Of a stretch of 64,000 nt of DNA, positions 19,106 through 27,532 are shown piece by piece. The DNA is taken from NCBI GenBank assembly GCA_018332375.1, contig BOPV01000001.1, positions 1-64,000 of the forward strand, read 5' to 3'. This stretch comes from Roseiterribacter gracilis (GTDB taxonomy: Bacteria > Pseudomonadota > Alphaproteobacteria > BOG-932 > Roseiterribacteraceae). The position numbers and the translations under genes were made by a program. Each line of letters opens with the position of its first letter. Within the stretch, counting starts at the first letter, position 1. Below the pieces are notes generated by a model that was given only the letters and a program-made list of their open reading frames with translations, made no database searches and was not told the DNA's origin.

Positions 19106-20098
19106 ATGACAAAAGTTCAGACCGTCGAAATTGGCGCCGACGACGGCGACCAGCGGCTCGACCGCTGGTTCAAGCGCATGTTCCCGCAAGTGACGCAGGG
19201 GCAGCTGCAAAAGTTGCTGCGCACGGGCCAAGTGCGCGTTGACGGCAAGAAAGCCGAAGCATCGACGCGTGTCGAAGCGGGCCAGGTCGTGCGTGTGCCG
19301 CCGCTGCCCGAAGTCGACACGTCGAAGCCGCCGCCGGTCAAACGCACCTCGAAGCAAGACGAGTATCTGATCGCCGATCTGCGCAAAGCGATCCTCTACA
19401 AAGACGACGCGGTCATCGCCTTCAACAAGCCGGCCGGCGTTGCGGTGCAGGGCGGCAGCGGCACCGACACGCATATCGACGGCGTGCTCGATGCGTTCGC
19501 CGAGGGTGGCGAGCGCCCCAAGCTGGTGCATCGCATCGACAAAGACACGTCGGGTGTCTTGTTGATCGCGCGCACGACCGCGGCCGCGCGCAAACTGACG
19601 ACGACGTTCCGCACGCGCGCTGCGCGCAAATATTATTGGGCGATCACGGTCGGTGTGCCCGATCCGTTGCAAGGCCGCATCGACATGGCGCTGGCCAAGC
19701 AAGCCGGCCCGCGCGGCGAACGCGTCGCGGTCGACGACGAAGAAGGCCAGCACGCAATCACGCTCTACCAGGTGATCGAGAACGCGCATCGCCGCGCCGC
19801 CTGGGTTGCGATGTGGCCGCAGACGGGCCGCACGCACCAGTTGCGCGTGCACATGGCGCATCTCGGCTGGCCGATTCTGGGCGACGGAAAATATGCGGGC
19901 CAGGAAGCCTTCATCGAAGGCGCCGAACTGGCGCGCCAACTGCACTTGCATGCGCGCCGTCTGATCATTCCGCATCCCAAAGGGCGCGGCAAAATCGACG
20001 TCACCGCGCCGCTGTCGCCGCACATGAAAAAGACCTGGGATTATTTCGGGTTCGACCGCAATGACGACGGCAATCCGTTCGACGTGATCGAAGAATGA
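19106..20098 (+). CDS. rluC: 23S rRNA pseudouridine synthase, RluC type
   Basis: 330 residues. An S4 RNA-binding domain occupies about residues 16-75 (RLDRWFKRMFPQVTQGQLQK). The catalytic domain has HRIDKDTSG with the nucleophilic Asp145 and the later GRTHQLRVHMAHLGWPILGD. RluC modifies U955, U2504 and U2580 in E. coli 23S rRNA; RluD would be the main alternative. It follows crcB by one base and overlaps the next gene by 4. Confidence 0.92.
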   Translation: MTKVQTVEIGADDGDQRLDRWFKRMFPQVTQGQLQKLLRTGQVRVDGKKAEASTRVEAGQVVRVPPLPEVDTSKPPPVKRTSKQDEYLIADLRKAILYKDDAVIAFNKPAGVAVQGGSGTDTHIDGVLDAFAEGGERPKLVHRIDKDTSGVLLIARTTAAARKLTTTFRTRAARKYYWAITVGVPDPLQGRIDMALAKQAGPRGERVAVDDEEGQHAITLYQVIENAHRRAAWVAMWPQTGRTHQLRVHMAHLGWPILGDGKYAGQEAFIEGAELARQLHLHARRLIIPHPKGRGKIDVTAPLSPHMKKTWDYFGFDRNDDGNPFDVIEE

Positions 20099-20760
20099 CC
20101 AAGCTCGCTTTGTTTGATTGCGACGGCACCTTGGTCGACAGCCAGGGCGGCATTATCGCCTCGATGGCGGCTGCGTTCGGGCGCGAAGGGCTGGTCGCAC
20201 CGGCCGCGCACGCGGTGCGTCGCGTCGTTGGCCTGCCGCTGGAAGAAGCGATCCGCCGGCTTGCAGCATCCGACGACGACGCGCTGATCGAACGGCTCGA
20301 CGATCACTATCGCGACGTGTTTTCGACCATCCGTCTCGAAGACGGGTTTCACGAACCGATGTTCGAAGGAATCGACGCAGCGGTTGCGGAACTGGACGCA
20401 GCCGGCGTGCTGCTCGGCGTTGCGACGGGCAAAGGCACGCGCGGCCTGACCATGACGTTGGAGCGCCACGGGCTGCTGCCGCGCTTTATGACCTTGCAAA
20501 CATCGGATACCGCGCCGGGCAAACCGCATCCGGACATGGCGCTGCAGGCGCTGGCCGAAACCGGGGTCGAGCCGCAGGACGCGGTGATGATCGGCGACAC
20601 GGTCTATGACGTCGCGATGGCAAAAGCCGCGGGACTGAAAGCGACGATTGGCGTTTCCTGGGGATATCACGAGGCGGACGAGCTTCGCGAAGCAGGCGCT
20701 GCGCGCATCGCTTCGTCTCCGCGTGAATTGCCGGCGCTGGTCGCCGAACTGTTGGACTAG
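20095..20760 (+). CDS. HAD-superfamily phosphatase, phosphoglycolate phosphatase-like
   Basis: 221 residues. Motif I is [11 protein letters not shown] with Asp8 and Asp10; motif II lies near GVATGKG; motif III/IV are KPHPDM and [16 protein letters not shown]. An alpha-helical cap lies between motifs I and II. The substrate cannot be read from sequence; Gph-like phosphatases often accompany rluC in alphaproteobacteria. The ATG overlaps the rluC stop. Confidence 0.9.
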   Translation: MTKLALFDCDGTLVDSQGGIIASMAAAFGREGLVAPAAHAVRRVVGLPLEEAIRRLAASDDDALIERLDDHYRDVFSTIRLEDGFHEPMFEGIDAAVAELDAAGVLLGVATGKGTRGLTMTLERHGLLPRFMTLQTSDTAPGKPHPDMALQALAETGVEPQDAVMIGDTVYDVAMAKAAGLKATIGVSWGYHEADELREAGAARIASSPRELPALVAELLD

Positions 20761-20773
20761 GAGGCGAAAAGCG

Positions 20774-22477
20774 ATGTCGCCATTCCGTTGGGTGTTGTTG
20801 AGCATCGCCGTGCTGTGCATCGGCGTGATCATCGGGGTCGTCTATGTCGTGCGCGCGCTCGACGTCGAACGTTGGCGCCCCAAAATCGAAGCGGGCGCCA
20901 GCGAAGCGCTCGGCCGCAAAGTCACCTTGGCCGGCCCGATTTCGATTTCGCCGTCGATGTCGCCGGGCGTCACCATCACCGACGTGCGCATCGCCAATCC
21001 CGACTGGGCCAAGTCGCCCGACCTGCTGCGTGCGCAAAGCGTGTCGCTGACCGTCGGGTTGCGCGCGCTCGCCGACCAACGGTTCGAAGTCAAATCGGTC
21101 AAGATCGAAGGCGCCGAAGTCAATCTCGAACGCAACGCCGACGGCCGCGCAAGCTGGGACGGATTGGGAAAAGCGGCCAAAGCCAGCACCGACAGCAAGC
21201 CGCCCAAGGGCGTCACGATCGAAGCGAAAGACGAAGCCAAGCTCGACATCGCATCGGTCGAACTCAAAGACTCGAAACTAACCTATCGTGTGCCAGGTCG
21301 CGAACGCGTGCTGGCGATCAAACGCGTCACCGCCTCGGCCGAAGTGAATGCGCCGGTCCATCTCGACGCCGATGCGACGGTCGACAATGCGCCGCTGCAG
21401 GTGAAGCTCGCCGGCGGCACGCTCGACGCGTTGCTGCACGATCAACCGTGGCCGGTGAAGCTCGAACTCAAACTCGACCATGCGTGGATCACGGTCGACG
21501 GCCGCGCCGACAAGCCGCTGTCAGGACAAGGGATCGGCGGCGCGCTGGCGATCGAAGCCGATCGCCTGTCGCGCTTCGATGCGTTGGCCGGCGGCAAGTT
21601 GCCGGCGGCTGGGCCGCTGTCCCTGTCGGCGCGTCTCACCACCGGTGGCGCCGGCTACACGCTGGAACAGGTGAAGGCAAAGCTGGCCGGCAACGATTTC
21701 ACCGGCACCATCACCTACGATCCGAAACCGACGCCGGCCGCGGTCGCGTTGCAGATGAAGGGCGACAACATCGCCTATCACGAATTGCTGCGTGCGTTGG
21801 GCGCCAAGCCGCCGGCCGAAGGACGCGCCGACGTCAGCGCCAATCTAACCGCGCGCGGCAGCGACGCGGCGGCAATCGAACGGACGCTCGGCGGACGGTT
21901 CGACGTGGTTGCGGGTCAAGGCCAACTCGCCAACGAGTTTGTCGATCTATGGGGCGGGCAGGCGATCGTCGGCATGCTGCCGGGCGTGCCGAAAGACGCA
22001 GCGCGCCGTCTGACTTGCGCCGTCGTCGGCGCCAACTTCACCAACGGCGTCGCGCATTTCGATCGCTTCCTCGCCGACACGGCTGCGGCAACGGTTGCAG
22101 CGACCGGCACGATCGATCTGCCGAACGACCGGATCGATCTGGTGTTGCGGCCGCGCCCGCACACCAACGCGCTGGAAAAGATCGCAACGCCGGTGCGCGT
22201 CACCGGTCCGCTCGGCGCGCCGTCGGTGAAGGCCGACGAAGCGGGTTTGATCGGCACCGCGGTTGCGCTGCTGGCGAAACAGAAGAACGCGACGGCGAGT
22301 GGCGTCCCGGACGTGCAACCGATTGCGGGCCAGAATGCGTGCGTCGTGGCGCTGTCGCGCGCACCGGCGGCAGAAGCCGCGCCGCAACAGCAGCAACAAC
22401 CAGCGCAGAAACCAATCGAGCAGGGCAAACAGCTTTTGCAGGATCTCGGCAAATCTCTTTTCGGCAATAAGAAATGA
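20774..22477 (+). CDS. AsmA-family envelope protein
   Basis: 567 residues from ATG 20774, with AGGAGG 13 to 8 bases upstream. One N-terminal membrane helix (about residues 5-27) anchors a large periplasmic domain. [23 protein letters not shown] and [12 protein letters not shown] are the AsmA N-terminal signature; the C-terminal part has the AsmA-C pattern of [14 protein letters not shown] and [14 protein letters not shown] Gln-rich stretch of about 8 residues precedes the end. AsmA-like proteins are thought to carry phospholipid between membranes. Confidence 0.9.
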   Translation: MSPFRWVLLSIAVLCIGVIIGVVYVVRALDVERWRPKIEAGASEALGRKVTLAGPISISPSMSPGVTITDVRIANPDWAKSPDLLRAQSVSLTVGLRALADQRFEVKSVKIEGAEVNLERNADGRASWDGLGKAAKASTDSKPPKGVTIEAKDEAKLDIASVELKDSKLTYRVPGRERVLAIKRVTASAEVNAPVHLDADATVDNAPLQVKLAGGTLDALLHDQPWPVKLELKLDHAWITVDGRADKPLSGQGIGGALAIEADRLSRFDALAGGKLPAAGPLSLSARLTTGGAGYTLEQVKAKLAGNDFTGTITYDPKPTPAAVALQMKGDNIAYHELLRALGAKPPAEGRADVSANLTARGSDAAAIERTLGGRFDVVAGQGQLANEFVDLWGGQAIVGMLPGVPKDAARRLTCAVVGANFTNGVAHFDRFLADTAAATVAATGTIDLPNDRIDLVLRPRPHTNALEKIATPVRVTGPLGAPSVKADEAGLIGTAVALLAKQKNATASGVPDVQPIAGQNACVVALSRAPAAEAAPQQQQQPAQKPIEQGKQLLQDLGKSLFGNKK

Positions 22478-23190
22478 AACGCGTCTGGAACAAGGTCGAA
22501 ACCACCAACCATACCGGCGTCACGCTGGATGGGCGGCCCGTGCGCACGCCGGGACGGCGCGCGCTTTCGCTGCCGACGCCGGCGCTGACGGATGCGGTGG
22601 CGCAGGAATGGGATTCGATGGCGAAAGGCGAGGAGGTCGATCCGACCGCCATGCCGTTGACGCAACTTGCCTCGACTGCGCTTGATCGCGTGGCGCCGCA
22701 ACGCGAAGAAATCATCACCACCTTGCTGCGCTACGCCGAAACCGATCTCGTCTGTTATCGCACCGAAGAACCGCCCGAACTGGCGCAGCGCCAGCGTGCG
22801 TCGTGGCAGCCGCTGCTCGACTGGCTCGATCGGCGCTACGGCGTGCGGCTCAACGTTGCCGAGGGCGTAATTCACGCGCCGCAAGATCCTGCGATGCTCG
22901 AACGTTTGGCCGACATCGTGCGCGGCTTTGATGATTGGCGTCTGACCGCTCTACAGGCTGCGACCGCGGCCACCGGTTCGATCGTGGTTGCGCTGGCGTT
23001 GGTCGCGGGCCGGATTGGCGCGGCGCAGGCATTTTCCGTTGCCGAGCTTGATGAGAGTTTTCAGATCGAACGCTGGGGCGAAGACCCGATCGCGCGGGCA
23101 CGGCGCGAAGGCGTTGCGTCGGATCTCGATGCGGCGCGCCGGTTTCTCGATCTGCTCGGCGATGCGCCCGCCGGAATCGGCCGAAGCTAA
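22474..23190 (+). CDS. ATP12-family F1-ATPase assembly chaperone
   Basis: 238 residues with the ATP12 pattern: [29 protein letters not shown] (the conserved AxEWD core), [25 protein letters not shown] and [10 protein letters not shown]. Mitochondrial ATP12 chaperones F1-alpha; alphaproteobacteria carry the same family. It overlaps asmA by 4 bases (ATGA), ending this operon. Confidence 0.93.
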   Translation: MKRVWNKVETTNHTGVTLDGRPVRTPGRRALSLPTPALTDAVAQEWDSMAKGEEVDPTAMPLTQLASTALDRVAPQREEIITTLLRYAETDLVCYRTEEPPELAQRQRASWQPLLDWLDRRYGVRLNVAEGVIHAPQDPAMLERLADIVRGFDDWRLTALQAATAATGSIVVALALVAGRIGAAQAFSVAELDESFQIERWGEDPIARARREGVASDLDAARRFLDLLGDAPAGIGRS

Positions 23191-23268
23191 CACAGTGTCA
23201 ATGCGCGGGCCGCAGCGCGCCCGGGGCTGGATACGACCGTAGCTGCCCGGCATGCTGCGCCAGTGACG

Positions 23269-25575
23269 ATGTCTCCCTCCGTACAGCTCCGGTCGACCGA
23301 GCGCAGCCGTTCGCTGCGCGCGCGCCTAGCGTTGCTGCTGGTGTTGGGTCTGCTGCCGGTCTGGTGCTTCACGCTGTTCCTGATCTGGCGCAGCGCCAGT
23401 GCCGCGCGCGCCGAGCTGGAACAGGATAGTCGCGACGTCGCGCGCCTGATCGCCAGCGTCACCGATCGCCAGCTTGCCGCGACGCGGGCGTCGCTGCGGG
23501 TGCTGGCCTCGTCCGAGATGTTGGTGCGCGGCGACTTCGCCGCCTTCCACCGTCAGGCCAAACAGATCAGCCAGCTCGACGGCACCAATTTCGTCGTCAC
23601 CGATCGCACCGGGCAGCAGCTGGTCAATACGCGCGTTGCGTACGGCACCGCGCTGCCGCGGCGGTTGAGTGTGGAGTCGTCGCGCCGTGCGCTGAATGGC
23701 GACGTCTCGGTCTCCAACGTCTTCACCGGCGCGCTAACGGGCGAGCCGCGCGTGACCTTGGACGTGCCGGTGAAGATCGACGGCGAGGTCCGCTACGTGA
23801 TCTCGGCGGCGATGGACTTGCCGACCTGGGCCAAGGTGTTTGAAGACGGACGACTGCCGTCGAACTGGTCGGCGGCGTTGTTCGACGGCAACGGCATCAC
23901 CATCGCGCGCAGCCGCGACAATGCACGTGCAGCGGGCGAACCCGGCCGCACCGATCTGGTGCAGCGCCTGCGCCAAAATCCGTCGGGCTTGTTTCCCAAC
24001 GTCAATCGCGACGGCGTTCCGGTGCTGAACGCGATCCAGAAATCCTCGCTCAGCGATTGGGTCGTCGTGGTCGGCGTGCCCGACGCGCTGATCGACGCGC
24101 CGCGCGTCCAGGCGCTGTATTTGTCGGGCCTTATCTTCGCGTTGCTGCTGGTGTTGAGCACCGGCATCACCATCTGGTCGGGTCGCCGCATCACGCGCCC
24201 GCTGGCGACCTTGCGTGACGGTGCTGCGGCGCTGGGCGAGGGGCGCGAACCGCCCTTGCCGACGCCGGGCGTGCGCGAGATCGACGAAGTGGGGATGCGC
24301 ATGCGCGACGCGGCGCGCCTGATCCAGCAACATGGTGCCGAACGCGACGCTGCGACGGTCGCTTTGCGCGCGCTGAACGAAACGCTCGAAGCGCGCGTCG
24401 CCGAGCGTAGCGCCGAGCTGGAACGCTCGCAGGAACGGCGGCGTATCGCCGAACGCGCGCTGGCGGAATCGCAGAAGCTGGAAGCGATCGGCCAGATGAC
24501 CGGCGGCATCGCGCATGACTTCAACAATCTGCTGACCGTGCTGATCGGCAATCTGGATCTGATCGAACGCGGCGCGTCCGATCCTGCGCGCGTGCATCGC
24601 TCGGCGCGGCTGGCGTTGGGCGCGGCCGAACGCGGCCGGCGTCTCGTCGCACAGCTTCTGGCGTTCTCGCGGCGGCAGATGCTGCAGCCCGAATTGCTGT
24701 CGGCCAATCTGCTGATCCGCGAGTTCGAACCGTTGCTGCAGCGTGCGGTCGGCGAAACCGTGACCGTAACGGTCACGACCGCGCCCGACATGCTGCCGTG
24801 CCGGGTCGATCCCACCCAGCTCGAAGCCGCACTGCTCAATCTCGCGATCAATGCGCGCGATGCGATGCCCGATGGCGGGCGGCTGCGCATCGAAACTGCG
24901 ATGGCCAAGATCGACCAGCCACGCAACCTGCCCGACGGCGTGTTCGATGCCGGCACGTATGTACGCATCACCGTGCGCGATGACGGCACGGGCATGACGC
25001 CAGAAGTTGCCGCCCGCGTGTTCGAACCGTTCTTCACCACCAAGGCAATGGGTGCGGGCACCGGACTTGGCTTGAGCCAGGTCTACGGCTTCGTGCGCCA
25101 ATCGGGCGGTGCGGTGGAATTGGAGACGTCGCCAGGGCACGGCACCACGGTGCATCTCTATCTGCCTGCCGAAGCGGGCGATGTACGTGACGATGCGGCC
25201 GAGGCGCCGCTCGCAGACGGACCCGATGGCGGCGTGATCCTGGTTGTCGAAGACGACGCGGCGGTCCGCGAAACCGTGGTCGACACGTTGCGTGCACGCG
25301 GCCTGACCGTGCGCACCGCGTCGGATGCAGCCGAAGCGCTGGCGATGCTGGGCGCTGGCGTCGAAGTCGATCTGCTGTTTACCGACGTCGTGATGCCGGG
25401 CGGCATGGACGGCGTACGCCTGGCTGAGCATGCGGTTGCGATGCGGCCCGGCCTGCGCGTGTTGCTGACCACGGGCTATATGCGCGACGGCGATCCGCGC
25501 GGCTGGCCGCTGCTTAAAAAGCCGTACCGGCCGAACGAGCTGATTGCAGCTTTGGAGTCGCTGCTGCAGCGATAA
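23269..25575 (+). CDS. Hybrid sensor histidine kinase with extracellular sensor and receiver domain
   Basis: 768 residues from ATG 23269 (a GTG lies at 23263). A membrane helix at about 20-42, a periplasmic Cache-like sensor at 45-280, a second helix at about 283-303 and a HAMP-like linker come first. The HisKA box is GGIAHDFNN with His416; the ATPase shows NAIN-type LNLAINARDAMPDGG, DDGTGM and GTGLGLSQVYGF. A receiver domain at the end has DLLFTDVVMPGG. No response-regulator output gene is adjacent. The 3' end overlaps the convergent gene at 25514-25882. Confidence 0.92.
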   Translation: MSPSVQLRSTERSRSLRARLALLLVLGLLPVWCFTLFLIWRSASAARAELEQDSRDVARLIASVTDRQLAATRASLRVLASSEMLVRGDFAAFHRQAKQISQLDGTNFVVTDRTGQQLVNTRVAYGTALPRRLSVESSRRALNGDVSVSNVFTGALTGEPRVTLDVPVKIDGEVRYVISAAMDLPTWAKVFEDGRLPSNWSAALFDGNGITIARSRDNARAAGEPGRTDLVQRLRQNPSGLFPNVNRDGVPVLNAIQKSSLSDWVVVVGVPDALIDAPRVQALYLSGLIFALLLVLSTGITIWSGRRITRPLATLRDGAAALGEGREPPLPTPGVREIDEVGMRMRDAARLIQQHGAERDAATVALRALNETLEARVAERSAELERSQERRRIAERALAESQKLEAIGQMTGGIAHDFNNLLTVLIGNLDLIERGASDPARVHRSARLALGAAERGRRLVAQLLAFSRRQMLQPELLSANLLIREFEPLLQRAVGETVTVTVTTAPDMLPCRVDPTQLEAALLNLAINARDAMPDGGRLRIETAMAKIDQPRNLPDGVFDAGTYVRITVRDDGTGMTPEVAARVFEPFFTTKAMGAGTGLGLSQVYGFVRQSGGAVELETSPGHGTTVHLYLPAEAGDVRDDAAEAPLADGPDGGVILVVEDDAAVRETVVDTLRARGLTVRTASDAAEALAMLGAGVEVDLLFTDVVMPGGMDGVRLAEHAVAMRPGLRVLLTTGYMRDGDPRGWPLLKKPYRPNELIAALESLLQR

Positions 25576-25882
25576 GCCCCTGGCGCCGTTGCGCCACCAG
25601 CACGATCGAAGCGGGCGGCGGATCGAGCTGCACCAATTCGACCGGCCAGCCGTCGCAACATTCGCGCAGCTGCAGCGTCGCGATCGCGACCGGCGTTGCG
25701 CGAAAGGCGAAGCGCACGCGAAAGGCGAAGCCGCGCAGCACGGCGACTGCCTTGCCAAGGTCGCTCGCGTCGGCGGGCTGCAACGGCAGCTCGGCATAGC
25801 CGTCAGATTCGGCCTGTCGTACGCAGGCGAGCAGGGCGCCGTAAAACGCGGCACCCTGCGTTTGCGTCAGCGGCGGCGCCAC
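25514..25882 (-). CDS. Hypothetical protein, third of a small-gene trio
   Basis: 122 residues from a GTG at 25882. No family was recognised. The protein has a repeated FAFRV/FAFRA segment near residues 52-61 and a C-terminal region that overlaps the kinase gene on the other strand by 62 bases. The start lies inside the end of the previous minus-strand gene (16-base overlap), which suggests coupling. The long convergent overlap makes the 3' end less certain than the rest. Confidence 0.45.
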   Translation of the reverse strand: MAPPLTQTQGAAFYGALLACVRQAESDGYAELPLQPADASDLGKAVAVLRGFAFRVRFAFRATPVAIATLQLRECCDGWPVELVQLDPPPASIVLVAQRRQGLIAAAATPKLQSARSAGTAF

Positions 25883-26070
25883 GACACAGAGCGGCGCGAC
25901 TGGTCGAGCGGCCGAGCGGTTTCGTGCAGCACGACATAGAGCGCGACGCCGACCACGATCGCCTGCACGAAGGCGCGCGGCGCGTCGGCTTGGGTTGTGG
26001 CGATGACGAACCAGATCGCGGTGGCGATCACGGCGATCGGCAAGGCAGCACGGGCGAGGCGGGCGCGCAT
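25867..26070 (-). CDS. Small hypothetical membrane protein
   Basis: 67 residues from the ATG at 26070 (MRARLARAALPIAVIATAIW). Two hydrophobic helices (about 8-26 and 34-52) are joined by a short polar loop, and the tail SRRSVSWRRR is basic, so a two-pass inner-membrane topology is likely. No family was recognised. It starts one base after the stop of the upstream gene. A longer frame to 26208 exists but would lie inside that gene. Confidence 0.55.
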   Translation of the reverse strand: MRARLARAALPIAVIATAIWFVIATTQADAPRAFVQAIVVGVALYVVLHETARPLDQSRRSVSWRRR

Positions 26071-26071
26071 C

Positions 26072-26269
26072 TCAACCTCCCGGCTGCAGCCGGATGCCGG
26101 CGCCCGGATGCTGGTCGACCAGGTCGCCGGCATAGGCCAAGGCGGCCTTGCAGCTTTTGAACGATCCGCCCGATCGGCCGCCGTCGAATTCGACGCGCCA
26201 CACGCCATTGTTTTGCGCGGTTACGACGACACGTTCGTTTGCCGCCACAGATGAATCAAAACGTCCCAT
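26072..26269 (-). CDS. Small hypothetical protein, first of a small-gene trio
   Basis: 65 residues from the ATG at 26269. The pattern VVVTAQNNGVWRVEFDGGRS followed by a helix with SCKAALAYAGDLVDQ resembles short beta-beta-alpha proteins of the DUF2188 sort, but this is only a resemblance. It leads the minus-strand trio and is divergent from the kdp operon, 116 bases from box A. No clear ribosome-binding site was seen. Confidence 0.5.
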   Translation of the reverse strand: MGRFDSSVAANERVVVTAQNNGVWRVEFDGGRSGGSFKSCKAALAYAGDLVDQHPGAGIRLQPGG

Positions 26270-26384
26270 GGTTGCCCGGTGTTTCGCGGCGCGCTCGCGT
26301 CTTGGATTCGACGGGCGCCGCCTTCATCGACAGGCCAGAGATCGGACGGCTGCGCGCAAGGCGCCATGCCGATCGCAGCGCCTG

Positions 26385-26405
26385 CGCATAAGCATTTCAT
26401 AAATC
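26385..26405 (-). promoter_or_regulatory. KdpE-like box A (minus orientation)
   Basis: Read on the minus strand the core is TTTATGAAATGCTTATGCG. It holds two half-sites, TTTATG and CTTATG, spaced 11 bases start to start, the tandem layout bound by OmpR/PhoB-family regulators. 18 of 21 bases match box B. It faces the minus-strand trio, whose first start is 116 bases away. Confidence 0.6.
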
Positions 26406-26464
26406 TGCGGCGCATCTGCATGACTGGACTGCATCGTGCAAGCACCGGCCCGGTTTGCCTCGCG

Positions 26465-26485
26465 CCTTTATGAAATCCTTATGCG
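26465..26485 (+). promoter_or_regulatory. KdpE-like box B (plus orientation)
   Basis: The core is TTTATGAAATCCTTATGCG, with half-sites TTTATG (26467-26472) and CTTATG (26478-26483) 11 bases apart. It lies 94 bases before the outer-membrane protein gene that leads kdpFABCDE. E. coli KdpE binds a T-rich tandem site upstream of its kdp operon, so KdpE is the natural candidate; this is inference. Confidence 0.6.
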
Positions 26486-26579
26486 GATCGCCCGCGCGCC
26501 ACCTCGATCCCTACGCCAGGCCGACCTTTGTTCGGATACGTGCCGCTTCGGTTTGCGGCTCGCCTGAATTGAGGATCCG

Positions 26580-27434
26580 ATGCTTCGCGTTTTTCGCTGC
26601 GTGTTGCTTGCCGGCACGACGGCTTTGTTGACTGTCGCCGCTGCTGCCGAAGAAGCGCCCGACAAGAGCGGCTTCACGCTGTTCAATCCGACGCCGACCG
26701 ATCTGCTGCGCGGCTTTTCGACCGACCGGCCGAACAAATCTTCGTCGCCCTACACGGTCGATGCGGGTCACTGGCAGATCGAAAGCGATCTGTTCAACGT
26801 CGCGCGCGACAGCGCCAACGGAACGGCGACGCGGCAGATCACCAGCGTCGCGCCGACGGTGAAGCTGGGCCTGACGAATGACAGCGACCTGGAAGTCGTC
26901 GTGCCGACCTACGCCTGGATCAGCACCAAGAGCGGCGGCGCCAGCACCACGGTGCGCGGCTGGACCGACGTGCAGGCGCGGGTGAAGGTCAATCTGTTCG
27001 GCAATGACGACGGCGACTACGCGCTGGCGATCGTGCCCTATGTCAAGTTTCCGTCGGGCGATACCGGCATCTCGAACAAGAAATACGAATACGGCGCCTA
27101 CGCACCGTTCGGCATCAAACTCGACGATCAATGGTCGCTGGTGCTGATGGTCCAGGGCGACTCGCTGGTCAGTTCGGCCGATCCGAACAAGCGCCGTTTC
27201 AACGCGCAGACCTTCGCCAATTTCAGCTACGCCGCGTCCGACACGGTGACCCTGTCGCTCGAATATTACACGCAGCACAAATTCGGCGATCACGCGTCGA
27301 CGGTGCAGACGGCCGACTTCGCCGTGGCGTGGAATCTCGGCGACGACCTGCAGCTCGACGCTGCCTGGTATGCGCCGCTCAACAAGGCGGCGCCGAACTT
27401 CAACGCCTATGTCGGCATCTCGAAGCGTTTCTGA
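26580..27434 (+). CDS. Outer-membrane beta-barrel protein (MetA-pathway/transporter family) leading the kdp operon
   Basis: 284 residues. A signal peptide covers about residues 1-22 (LLAGTTALLTVAAAAEE). The mature part is an alternating beta-strand barrel ending in Phe (VGISKRF), the usual C-terminal outer-membrane signal. FSTDRPNKSSSPYTVDAGHW and DDGDYALAIVPYVKFPSG resemble the Pfam family named for the MetA pathway of phenol degradation, whose members are probably porin-like. It is only 7 bases ahead of kdpF. A paralogue lies at 39123-39935. Confidence 0.85.
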   Translation: MLRVFRCVLLAGTTALLTVAAAAEEAPDKSGFTLFNPTPTDLLRGFSTDRPNKSSSPYTVDAGHWQIESDLFNVARDSANGTATRQITSVAPTVKLGLTNDSDLEVVVPTYAWISTKSGGASTTVRGWTDVQARVKVNLFGNDDGDYALAIVPYVKFPSGDTGISNKKYEYGAYAPFGIKLDDQWSLVLMVQGDSLVSSADPNKRRFNAQTFANFSYAASDTVTLSLEYYTQHKFGDHASTVQTADFAVAWNLGDDLQLDAAWYAPLNKAAPNFNAYVGISKRF

Positions 27435-27441
27435 GGGAACG

Positions 27442-27531
27442 ATGCTGTTCGATTACATCCTCGCCGGCGCGGTCAGCGCCGGCATCACCCTGTATCTCAT
27501 CTACGCGCTGATCCGGCCGGAGCGGTTCTGA
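27442..27531 (+). CDS. kdpF: Potassium-transporting ATPase small subunit KdpF
   Basis: 29 residues, [20 protein letters not shown] then [10 protein letters not shown] single membrane helix followed by the RPE(R/K)F tail is the KdpF pattern; it stabilises the KdpABC complex. Ribosome-binding site GAGGGAA lies 5 bases upstream. Its stop is 1 base before the kdpA ATG. Confidence 0.9.
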   Translation: MLFDYILAGAVSAGITLYLIYALIRPERF

Positions 27532-27532
27532 C

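Larger units (their letters stand above)
26270..26579. other. 310-base divergent intergenic region upstream of the kdp operon
   Basis: No supported gene. It contains two copies of a 21-base box in opposite orientation (26385-26405 and 26465-26485), about 60 bases apart. A minus-strand frame at 26221-26445 was judged spurious because it covers box A and overlaps the gene at 26072-26269. The plus-strand ribosome-binding site TTGAGGA lies just before 26580. Confidence 0.7.

Noticed and set aside
26221..26445. Minus-strand frame of 74 codons with a lipoprotein-like start (MRRRFMKCLCAG).
   Set aside because: It overlaps both regulatory box A and the better-supported 65-residue gene on the same strand, and has no ribosome-binding site.
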